Shown here one piece after another: positions 1-5,081 of a stretch of 5,081 nucleotides of DNA. The position numbers were made by a program, and so were the translations under genes. This DNA is from an uncultured Actinomycetes bacterium. GTDB lineage: Bacteria; Actinomycetota; Actinomycetes; Nanopelagicales; Nanopelagicaceae. The stretch covers positions 1-5,081 of the forward strand of contig CAIVOW010000130.1 in NCBI GenBank assembly GCA_903907665.1. Reading direction: 5' to 3'. Positions within the stretch are counted from its first letter, which is position 1, and each line of letters starts with the position of its first letter. The notes below the pieces were generated by a model. That model was not told the origin of the DNA. It did no database searches and saw nothing but the letters and a program-made list of their open reading frames with translations.

Positions 1-729
1 AAACGTTTTCAAGCAGCACAGGTTGTCGCCAAGGCTGCACAACTAGAAGCAGATCGCACTAAGTTGGCCCAAGTTGCAGCAACAAATAAAGTTGCGGCCG
101 CTAAGAAAATTGCTGACGATGCCAAGGCTGCGCAACAAGTCGAAGTCGATAAATTGAAGATTGTGCAAAATAGATTGGCCGTTGAACTTGTCCAAGCTAA
201 GAACACTAGAGTGACTTTAGAACAACAACGCCAGCTTGCGCTTCTTGAAGAAGCAAACGCAAATATCGCAGCCAACACACCAGGACAATTTAAAGTGTGG
301 CCAGATCGTGGCTTAACTGGTCGTTCCACAATTCGTTCTACTGAAGCAATTAGAACCGCGGCGGTTGCCTACGCAAAGAAGCAAGTCCAAGCTCGTCGGC
401 CATACATTTGGGGTGCGCAAGGTCCAAAGGCATTTGATTGTTCCGGATTGGTTTATGCAGCTTATAGATCTGCAGGTTTGGATTATCCAAACTGGGGACG
501 CTTAAATGCAGCGCTCTACTTTGTTGCAACCAAACGCGTCCCATTTAGCGATTTAGTACCAGGGGATCTACTTTTCTATTCTTACGATGGCTCAGTTCAA
601 AATATCCACCACATCACAATTTATGCGGGAAATGGCATGATGTGGGAGGCTAATTCTAGAAAAGTAGGCTTGATTTACTCAAACATGTACAGCATCAAAG
701 GCTTGATGCCATCTGGCGGTCGCGTTTAA
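1..729 (+). CDS. Coiled-coil NlpC/P60 peptidoglycan endopeptidase, 5'-truncated by the window edge
   Basis: The reading frame is open from base 1 to the TAA at 727-729, giving 242 residues; the true start and any signal peptide lie to the left. Residues 1 to about 87 are rich in Ala, Lys, Gln and Glu and look like a long coiled coil. A short linker follows, then an NlpC/P60 domain from about residue 118 to the end. The nucleophile is Cys147 in the FDCSG motif (codon 439-441), the base is the second His of the HH pair, His204 (610-612), and the third residue is Glu216 (646-648). That Cys-His-Glu set resembles the mycobacterial RipA site rather than the more usual Cys-His-His. PGDLLFY and IYAGNG are further family motifs. 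Known members cut the D-Glu to diamino-acid bond of stem peptides outside the membrane, often at division septa. A coiled coil plus a C-terminal NlpC/P60 domain is the plan of RipC/CwlO-type hydrolases, some controlled by FtsEX; assignment to that subtype is inference. The internal TTG at 64 is not a real start. Confidence 0.9.
   Translation, partial: KRFQAAQVVAKAAQLEADRTKLAQVAATNKVAAAKKIADDAKAAQQVEVDKLKIVQNRLAVELVQAKNTRVTLEQQRQLALLEEANANIAANTPGQFKVWPDRGLTGRSTIRSTEAIRTAAVAYAKKQVQARRPYIWGAQGPKAFDCSGLVYAAYRSAGLDYPNWGRLNAALYFVATKRVPFSDLVPGDLLFYSYDGSVQNIHHITIYAGNGMMWEANSRKVGLIYSNMYSIKGLMPSGGRV
28..168 (+). repeat. Two-copy coiled-coil repeat inside the NlpC/P60 gene
   Basis: Positions 28-43 and 121-136 match at 15 of 16 bases and lie 93 nt (31 codons) apart in frame. 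The protein similarity runs further. Residues 10-24 (AKAAQLEADRTKLAQ) align with residues 41-56 (AKAAQQVEVDKLKIVQ) after a one-residue insertion, sharing AKAAQ, E, D, K and Q at matching places with conservative changes between. This suggests an internal duplication in the coiled coil. Ala/Lys-rich coiled coils can also converge by composition, so the duplication is likely but not proven. Confidence 0.5.
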
Positions 730-739
730 ATCTTTTGTA

Positions 740-760
740 GAGTGCACCTTGTGAGCACTC
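740..760 (+). other. Potential RNA hairpin spanning the tilS start
   Basis: GAGTGC at 740-745 is the exact reverse complement of GCACTC at 755-760, giving a 6-bp stem with a 9-nt loop. The 5' arm contains the first possible tilS start (GTG at 742) and the loop holds the second (GTG at 751). No T-run follows, so it is not an intrinsic terminator for the upstream gene. A 6-bp inverted repeat is common by chance; only its position on the start codons makes it worth recording. Confidence 0.3.
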
Positions 761-1722
761 GTTCCCCAGCATTACTAAAAGTGCGTCAAGCGGTTCGACC
801 ATGGCTTGCCGATCTGCCAAGTAATTCCAGGGTATTAGTTGGAGTTTCTGGTGGTGCAGATTCAATGGCACTTGCTATTTCGCTTCATTTAGAGAGTATT
901 GCTAAGAAGATTCAAGTCATTCCTGTTGTAGTAGATCATGGCTTACAAAGCGATTCAGCCGAAGTCGCTAAATCAGTTGTTGCAAAATTAATTAAACTCG
1001 GTTTTGAAGATGTATTCACCGCCCGCGCGCATGTCACAATGCAAGATGGAGTTGAAGCTTCAGCGCGGCGTGCGAGATATCAAATTTTTAACCAAGCGCT
1101 TGATACTTATTCTGCAAGCGTATTCTTTTTGGGGCATACCTTGGATGATCAAGCAGAATCTGTTTTGCTTGGCTTAGCCCGCGGGTCAGGTACAAAATCA
1201 TTATCGGGTATGCCTGAAGTTACTGGACCATTTATTCGACCGCTCTTAAATATTGAAAGTGCTACAACCGATGCCGCTTGCTTGGAATATGAAATTGAGT
1301 TTTGGAATGATCCTCATAATTTGAATGAAGATTTCCGCCGAGTTCGAGTTCGTAAGCACATCATTCCTGCAATGGAAGAAAACCTGGGTCCAGGAATTAC
1401 CGAAGCGCTTGCACGGTCAGCACGACTACTTAGAGAAGACGCCACCGCGTTAGAGGATTGGGCAGCACGGATTTATAGTGAGCTCGATCCTAAAAGCCTT
1501 GATGTTGAAGTGTTAGCCGGGGTACCCAAAGCGGTTCGTAGCCGGGTGATTCGGTTAGCGATTTATGCCGCCGGGGCGCCATCAGGCTCAATTTCGGCAG
1601 ACCATATCGTTCCGATCGAGGCGCTGATCACAAATTGGCATGGCCAAGGCAGCGCGGACCTCCCTGGTGGTGTGAAGGTTGCCCGAATTTCGGGCAGACT
1701 TTCGCTCTCGACACCGGCCTAA
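742..1722 (+). CDS. tilS: tRNA(Ile)-lysidine synthase TilS
   Basis: TilS uses ATP and lysine to convert C34 of the CAU anticodon of tRNA-Ile2 to lysidine, so that the tRNA is charged with isoleucine and reads AUA. The 326-residue product starts its catalytic domain with the PP-loop SGGADS at residues 36-41, which binds ATP. VDHGL follows at 65-69, then the family signature around GHTLDDQAES at 131-140 with LARGSGTKSLSGM at 145-157. The DPHN...RRVRVRKHIIP segment at 190-209 is the usual end of the N-terminal domain. Residues of about 215-326 form a short C-terminal tRNA-binding region, a length normal for actinobacterial TilS. The start is uncertain: GTG at 742 gives the longest product and GTG at 751 is three codons later, and neither has a good Shine-Dalgarno (only a TAGAG at 738-742 upstream of 751). 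The gap to the hydrolase gene is 12 nt, so co-transcription is likely. AUA codons occur in the neighbours, for example at 2929 in ftsH and 5025 in folP. Confidence 0.95.
   Translation: MHLVSTRSPALLKVRQAVRPWLADLPSNSRVLVGVSGGADSMALAISLHLESIAKKIQVIPVVVDHGLQSDSAEVAKSVVAKLIKLGFEDVFTARAHVTMQDGVEASARRARYQIFNQALDTYSASVFFLGHTLDDQAESVLLGLARGSGTKSLSGMPEVTGPFIRPLLNIESATTDAACLEYEIEFWNDPHNLNEDFRRVRVRKHIIPAMEENLGPGITEALARSARLLREDATALEDWAARIYSELDPKSLDVEVLAGVPKAVRSRVIRLAIYAAGAPSGSISADHIVPIEALITNWHGQGSADLPGGVKVARISGRLSLSTPA
1681..1695 (+). other. Short palindrome near the 3' end of tilS
   Basis: The 15 bases read GCCCGAA, a central T, then TTCGGGC, a perfect palindrome around one base that would fold as a 6-bp G/C-rich stem with a 3-nt loop. 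It lies within tilS codons, 67 nt before the hpt start, and has no following T-run. It could slow ribosomes, be an operator half-site pair, or be chance. Confidence 0.25.
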
Positions 1723-1760
1723 ATTCAAGCAAGACCAGCGAACTAGAAGGAAGAGCGAAA
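1700..1760 (+). promoter_or_regulatory. Inverted repeat flanking the tilS stop and hpt ribosome binding site
   Basis: TTTCGCTCT at 1700-1708 is the exact reverse complement of AGAGCGAAA at 1752-1760, a 9-bp pairing across 43 nt. The 5' arm is in the last tilS codons. The loop holds the tilS stop (1720-1722) and the hpt Shine-Dalgarno (1745-1751). The 3' arm fills the spacer between that Shine-Dalgarno and the TTG start at 1763. Ribosomes finishing tilS would disrupt the 5' arm, so the layout fits translational coupling of hpt to tilS. About one such 9-bp pair with a loop under 50 nt is expected by chance in 5 kb, so the function is speculative. Confidence 0.3.
1745..1751 (+). promoter_or_regulatory. 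Shine-Dalgarno of hpt
   Basis: AGAAGGA sits 11 nt before the TTG at 1763 and is the best match to the anti-Shine-Dalgarno in front of any gene here. It decides the hpt start: the frame is open back to 1679, but that part overlaps tilS and resembles no Hpt N-terminus. Confidence 0.65.
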
Positions 1761-1762
1761 CT

Positions 1763-2314
1763 TTGAATCTAAATACCAGCGGAAGCGATATTGAAAGTGT
1801 TGTTGTTACCCAAGAGCAGATTCAAACACGACTTGCAGCTTTGGCCATACAAGTAGAAAAGGATTATGTCGGGCGTGATCTCTTACTAATAGGTGTACTG
1901 AAGGGCGCCGTTATGACAATGGCTGATTTTTCTAGATCTCTTCAACGTCACGTAGAGATGGATTGGATGGCAGTTTCCTCTTACGGATCAGGAACTAAGT
2001 CCAGTGGTGTTGTCCGCATTCTTAAGGATTTAGATCGCGATATCACCGGACGCGAAGTTGTAATTGTTGAAGATATTGTGGACACCGGTTTAACTCTCGC
2101 TTGGTTAAAATCCAACTTAGAATCTCGCGGCGCTAAGAGCGTTGAAATACTTACCCTCCTTAGAAAACCAGAAGCCGCAAAAGTAAGTGTTGATGTTAAA
2201 TATGTTGGCTTTGATATTCCAACCGAGTTCGTTGTTGGCTATGGCTTAGATTTCAATGAAAAATACCGTAACTTAGATTTCATCGGTGTCTTAGCAAAGC
2301 ATATGTATTCATGA
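1763..2314 (+). CDS. hpt: Hypoxanthine(-guanine) phosphoribosyltransferase Hpt
   Basis: Hpt is a cytoplasmic purine-salvage enzyme that joins hypoxanthine or guanine to PRPP to give IMP or GMP. From the TTG at 1763 the product is 183 residues, the normal family size. It has the LKG loop at 46-48, the flexible-loop motif SYGSGT at 73-78, the PRPP-binding motif VEDIVDTG at 102-109, and Lys135 in LLRKPEA. The C-terminal purine site lies in GFDIPTEFVVGYGLDF at about 150-165. The TTG start is chosen because it gives the expected N-terminus (about 10 residues before the SVVVTQEQI segment) and has a strong Shine-Dalgarno. The gene follows tilS by 40 nt and its stop overlaps the ftsH start as ATGA, so translation of ftsH is probably coupled to it. 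The tilS-hpt-ftsH order is also seen in Firmicutes. Preference between hypoxanthine and guanine cannot be read from the sequence. Confidence 0.95.
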   Translation: MNLNTSGSDIESVVVTQEQIQTRLAALAIQVEKDYVGRDLLLIGVLKGAVMTMADFSRSLQRHVEMDWMAVSSYGSGTKSSGVVRILKDLDRDITGREVVIVEDIVDTGLTLAWLKSNLESRGAKSVEILTLLRKPEAAKVSVDVKYVGFDIPTEFVVGYGLDFNEKYRNLDFIGVLAKHMYS

Positions 2315-4377
2315 CACCTAAGAAACCTGCGAAAGCGCAGCCCACTAAGAAGAGTAGTTCTTCTCCTGATCGGAAGCTAAAACTGAAAAAACCTCAGTTT
2401 CGACGTATTTTGCGCGGCCCGCTTTTCTGGATTGTTCTCGCGCTGTTGGTCGTCAGTGTGGTTGGCCGGATATCCACAAGCGGGGATCAATTTATTAAAG
2501 TTGAAACCTCCACAATCTTGGCTGCGATTTCCTCCGACAAAGTTGATTCAGCACTGGTTATTGATAAAGATCAAAAAGTAGAAGTCATTCTCAAATCGGG
2601 TAACTACATAAAAGGCTCTAAAAAGCTCTATGCATCGTACGTTTCTGGTGAAGAACCACTAATAATTGAATTATTAACTAGTAATCCGCCACCAAAGGAG
2701 TGGGATGTAAAAGTTCCAACGCAATCTTTCTTGATGTCGATGTTCTTGAGTTTTGCGCCGATCCTTTTAATCGGTTTCCTCTTCTTACTATTTATGGGAA
2801 ATGCTCAAGGGGGAAATCGAGTATTTTCCTTTGGAAAATCGCGCGCGAAGCTGCAGAGTCCAGAGACCCCTAAAAGCACTTTTGCTGACGTTGCAGGTGC
2901 TGATGAAGCGGTAGCCGAACTAACGGAGATAAAAGATTTCTTGGCAGCGCCACAGAAATATCAAGATATCGGTGCAAAAATTCCCAAAGGCGTCCTTCTT
3001 TATGGACCTCCAGGAACTGGCAAGACACTTCTAGCTCGTGCAGTAGCAGGCGAGGCTAAAGTTCCTTTTTATTCCATCTCTGGCTCGGAATTCGTTGAAA
3101 TGTTTGTAGGGGTTGGTGCATCACGTGTTCGGGACCTTTTTGCGAAAGCAAAAGAGAACGCCCCTGCAATAATTTTTGTTGATGAAATTGATGCAGTTGG
3201 ACGTCAACGGGGTGCTGGCCTTGGTGGTGGACATGATGAACGTGAACAGACTTTGAATCAGCTATTGGTTGAAATGGATGGCTTTGAGGCAAATGCTCAA
3301 GTAATTTTGATTGCAGCAACAAACCGGCCAGATGTTTTGGATCCAGCGCTCCTTCGGCCAGGAAGATTTGATCGCCAGATCCCAGTTGATCGACCAGACC
3401 TTAAGGGTCGCACTGCGATACTTGAAGTACATGCAAAAGGAAAGCCAATTGCTAAAACTGTTAAATTAGAGGATTTCGCCAGGCGCACGCCAGGATTTAC
3501 GGGTGCGGATTTAGCAAATGTGCTTAATGAAGCGGCTTTACTAACCGCGCGTGAAAATGAAAAAACAATCACAACTCGAGCCCTGGATGAAGCAATAGAT
3601 CGTGTTATGGCGGGTCCACAACGTACCAGTCGGTTAATGACTGAAGAAGAGCGCCGAATTACTGCCTATCACGAAGGCGGCCATGCCCTTGTCGCACATG
3701 CACTTCCACATACCGATCCCGTTCATAAAATTACAATTATGCCGCGCGGTCGTGCTCTCGGTTACACAATGATTTTGCCGGATGAAGATCGTTATGCGAC
3801 TACGCGAAATCAGATGTTGGATCAATTAGCGTATTCACTCGGAGGACGCGCTGCCGAAGAACTTATTTTCCACGATCCAACCACCGGCGCTTCAAACGAT
3901 ATTGAGAAGGCTACAAATCTTGCGCGCGCGATGGTCACGCAATATGGAATGACAGAGCGAATTGGTGCCATAAAACTTGGCGTAAGTGAGGGAGAACCAT
4001 TCTTGGGAAAGAGCTATGGTCACCAACGCGACTATTCGGAAAGTGTTGCCGGAATTGTTGATCAAGAGATTCACGATCTCATCGCTAATGCCCACCAAGA
4101 GGCCTACGACATCCTCGTTGCCAATCGCGAGGTATTGGATAATTTGGTCGTGGTACTTCTGGAAAAAGAAACCTTATTAAAAGAGGAAATTGAGAAGATC
4201 TTTAAGAAAGTTAAAATGGTTTCCAGGCGTCCAGCATGGACTGGTTCCAAGAGTCGCGTTCCAAGTGATCAACCACCTGTTGCTCTCGCCCCCGCCAAAC
4301 CATTCGCACCAGAAATTGTTCAAGCCACATCCCAAACTCCAAAGCTGCGAAAGAAAGCCACCCCGCCAAGTGAATGA
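2311..4377 (+). CDS. ftsH: ATP-dependent zinc metalloprotease FtsH
   Basis: FtsH is a membrane-anchored hexameric AAA+ protease that unfolds and degrades misassembled membrane proteins and some regulators. The 688-residue product has a basic Lys/Ser/Pro N-terminus (1-36), a membrane helix at about 37-52, an outer domain at about 53-141 and a second helix at about 142-162. The AAA+ domain has Walker A GPPGTGKT at 232-239, pore motif MFVG at 264-267, Walker B IIFVDEID at 287-294, and the second region of homology with ATNRP at 336-340 and arginine fingers Arg352 and Arg355. The protease has HEGGH at 454-458 (Glu455 catalytic, both His zinc ligands) and a zinc Asp in ASNDI at 527-531. HEGGH rather than HEAGH is shared with mycobacterial FtsH. 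Residues of about 636-688 are a Pro/Ala/Lys tail. The ATG at 2311 overlaps the hpt stop by 4 nt and has no clear Shine-Dalgarno, which suggests coupling. A TTG at 2410 would place only four residues before the first helix and is an alternative start. Confidence 0.98.
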   Translation: MTPKKPAKAQPTKKSSSSPDRKLKLKKPQFRRILRGPLFWIVLALLVVSVVGRISTSGDQFIKVETSTILAAISSDKVDSALVIDKDQKVEVILKSGNYIKGSKKLYASYVSGEEPLIIELLTSNPPPKEWDVKVPTQSFLMSMFLSFAPILLIGFLFLLFMGNAQGGNRVFSFGKSRAKLQSPETPKSTFADVAGADEAVAELTEIKDFLAAPQKYQDIGAKIPKGVLLYGPPGTGKTLLARAVAGEAKVPFYSISGSEFVEMFVGVGASRVRDLFAKAKENAPAIIFVDEIDAVGRQRGAGLGGGHDEREQTLNQLLVEMDGFEANAQVILIAATNRPDVLDPALLRPGRFDRQIPVDRPDLKGRTAILEVHAKGKPIAKTVKLEDFARRTPGFTGADLANVLNEAALLTARENEKTITTRALDEAIDRVMAGPQRTSRLMTEEERRITAYHEGGHALVAHALPHTDPVHKITIMPRGRALGYTMILPDEDRYATTRNQMLDQLAYSLGGRAAEELIFHDPTTGASNDIEKATNLARAMVTQYGMTERIGAIKLGVSEGEPFLGKSYGHQRDYSESVAGIVDQEIHDLIANAHQEAYDILVANREVLDNLVVVLLEKETLLKEEIEKIFKKVKMVSRRPAWTGSKSRVPSDQPPVALAPAKPFAPEIVQATSQTPKLRKKATPPSE

Positions 4378-4393
4378 AGTAAACCCAGTTTCA

Positions 4394-4993
4394 ATGGGGG
4401 CTCATGAAGGTGGCGCTAGTCGCGAATTCGATCAGGAACGTGCCGAACGTGCGGTATCTGAACTTTTATTAGCGATTGGCGAAGACCCAAATCGTGAAGG
4501 ACTGAGAGAAACACCAGCAAGAGTTGCGCGTGCGCTAAAAGAAAACTTTGCTGGACTTTGGCAGAAGCCAGAAGAAGTGCTCTCCACAACCTTTGATATT
4601 GGGCATCGTGAACTAGTAATTGTTAGAGATATTGAGGTCTTTTCGCATTGCGAACATCATCTGACGCCATTTCACGGTGTTGCACATATTGGTTATATCC
4701 CTGGCGATAGTGGCCGCATCACTGGGCTTTCAAAGCTGGCACGTTTGGTTGATATGTATGCCAAGCGGCCACAGGTTCAAGAACGTTTAACCACCCAAAT
4801 TGCTGATGCGATGGTGGAAGATTTAGAACCAGCAGGAGTAATTGTTGTAATCGATTGCGAACATTTATGCATGTCAATGCGAGGGGTGCGAAAATCTGCT
4901 GCCCGCACTATCACAAGCGCAGTCCGAGGTCATTTACGCAATCCTGCAACAAGAGCAGAAGCGATGAGCTTAATAACTGCAAATAAGAATTAA
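4394..4993 (+). CDS. folE: GTP cyclohydrolase I FolE
   Basis: FolE opens the guanine ring of GTP to make 7,8-dihydroneopterin triphosphate and formate, the first step of folate synthesis; the known enzyme is a cytoplasmic decamer. From the ATG at 4394 the product is 199 residues. Zinc ligands are Cys86 and His89 in the CEHH motif and Cys159 in HLCM, with His88 and His157 as the active-site histidines; these match the E. coli ligand pattern. [10 protein letters not shown] at 111-120 and [10 protein letters not shown] at 123-132 are typical, and MRGV follows the last cysteine. The block from 97 to 140 closely resembles the mycobacterial enzyme as I remember it. The start is ambiguous: GTG at 4370 is in frame, adds eight residues and overlaps the ftsH stop by 8 nt. 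Neither has a good Shine-Dalgarno. ATG is preferred for codon type and because the added residues are not recognisable. The frame stays open back to 4190, but that part lies inside ftsH and is not folE. Confidence 0.93.
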   Translation: MGAHEGGASREFDQERAERAVSELLLAIGEDPNREGLRETPARVARALKENFAGLWQKPEEVLSTTFDIGHRELVIVRDIEVFSHCEHHLTPFHGVAHIGYIPGDSGRITGLSKLARLVDMYAKRPQVQERLTTQIADAMVEDLEPAGVIVVIDCEHLCMSMRGVRKSAARTITSAVRGHLRNPATRAEAMSLITANKN

Positions 4994-4994
4994 A

Positions 4995-5081
4995 ATGAAA
5001 TCAGATCGCACCCTGGTAATGGGGATATTAAATGTAACTCCTGACTCTTTTGCTGATGGTGGTAAGCATTTTGATTTTGCT
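4995..5081 (+). CDS. folP: Dihydropteroate synthase FolP, 3'-truncated by the window edge
   Basis: FolP condenses p-aminobenzoate with the pyrophosphate of 6-hydroxymethyl-dihydropterin to give dihydropteroate, and is the sulfonamide target. Only 29 codons are inside the window, but residues 9-23 read MGILNVTPDSFADGG, the N-terminal family signature with the Asn of the NVTPDSF loop that contacts the pyrophosphate or metal. Ala replaces the more usual Ser after DSF. The ATG lies 1 nt after the folE stop, so the two genes are almost certainly one transcript. No strong Shine-Dalgarno is visible (a weak TAAGAA sits in the last folE codons), again suggesting coupling. The short stretch before the signature (MKSDRTLV) fits a normal FolP start. 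Confidence 0.93.
   Translation, partial: MKSDRTLVMGILNVTPDSFADGGKHFDFA

Noticed and set aside
9..544. Antisense open frames opposite the hydrolase gene (9-329 and 350-544)
   Set aside because: They mirror the Ala/Lys-rich coiled-coil codons and the NlpC/P60 codons; the products are compositionally biased and unrecognisable.
723..760. Intrinsic terminator after the hydrolase gene
   Set aside because: The only hairpin here has a 6-bp stem, overlaps the tilS start and is not followed by a T-run.
1679..1762. Open in-frame extension of hpt upstream of TTG 1763
   Set aside because: It lies mostly within the tilS 3' end, encodes an Arg-rich sequence unlike any Hpt N-terminus, and a strong Shine-Dalgarno supports 1763.
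2190..2220. TTGATG and TTGATA as possible -35 boxes for an ftsH promoter inside hpt
   Set aside because: No -10 box close to TATAAT occurs at 16 to 18 nt spacing; the best hexamers match at only about three positions.
2245..2282. 11-bp direct repeat CTTAGATTTCA at 2245-2255 and 2272-2282
   Set aside because: Both copies encode LDF in the hpt frame, 27 nt apart; explained by coding and codon preference, with no sign of a binding site.
3056..4098. Several antisense open frames opposite ftsH (3056-3322, 3297-3572, 3634-3825, 3892-4098)
   Set aside because: ftsH is a strong, full-length, motif-complete gene; the antisense translations have no recognisable domain and no ribosome site.
3986..4180. 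Short + strand open frame inside ftsH
   Set aside because: It overlaps the protease domain in another frame and shows no family features.
4190..4369. Open in-frame extension of folE back into ftsH
   Set aside because: It is the +1 shadow of the ftsH tail; the translation is low complexity and FolE proteins do not carry it.

Overview
The window is a compact housekeeping stretch, entirely on the + strand. From left to right it holds the 3' part of a coiled-coil NlpC/P60 cell-wall hydrolase gene (1-729), tilS (742-1722), hpt (1763-2314), ftsH (2311-4377), folE (about 4394-4993) and the first 29 codons of folP (from 4995). There is almost no intergenic DNA: 12 nt before tilS, 40 nt before hpt, a 4-nt ATGA overlap between hpt and ftsH, 16 nt (or an 8-nt overlap, depending on the start) before folE, and 1 nt before folP. 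I see no rRNA, tRNA, CRISPR array, insertion sequence, phage gene or convincing intrinsic terminator. No gap is long enough to hide an unannotated gene.

The organism is most likely an actinobacterium with unusually modest G+C. The order tilS-hpt-ftsH-folE-folP is the arrangement known from Actinomycetota. FolE and FtsH carry long blocks that, from memory, are nearly identical to the mycobacterial proteins: the Fol[11 protein letters not shown]...[10 protein letters not shown] block, and in FtsH the HEGGH zinc site and a C-terminal PSDQPP motif. The base composition and frequent A/T-ending codons do not fit high-G+C soil actinobacteria. A streamlined aquatic lineage such as the freshwater acI/Nanopelagicales group is plausible, but this is inference and no 16S or other marker is present.

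The genes cover four jobs probably expressed together. One is peptidoglycan cleavage outside the membrane (NlpC/P60, Cys-His-Glu site). One is tRNA-Ile2 lysidine formation, needed to read the AUA codons that occur in ftsH and folP here. One is purine salvage (Hpt). One is membrane protein quality control (FtsH). The window ends with the first folate-pathway enzyme (FolE) and the start of the enzyme that joins the pterin to p-aminobenzoate (FolP). The rest of the folate genes probably continue beyond the right edge.

No novel multi-gene system is visible. The points worth a second look are regulatory or architectural: potential RNA hairpins around the tilS and hpt starts, a TTG start with the only strong Shine-Dalgarno in the window, an N-terminally extended FtsH with an ambiguous start, and an internally repeated coiled coil in the hydrolase.
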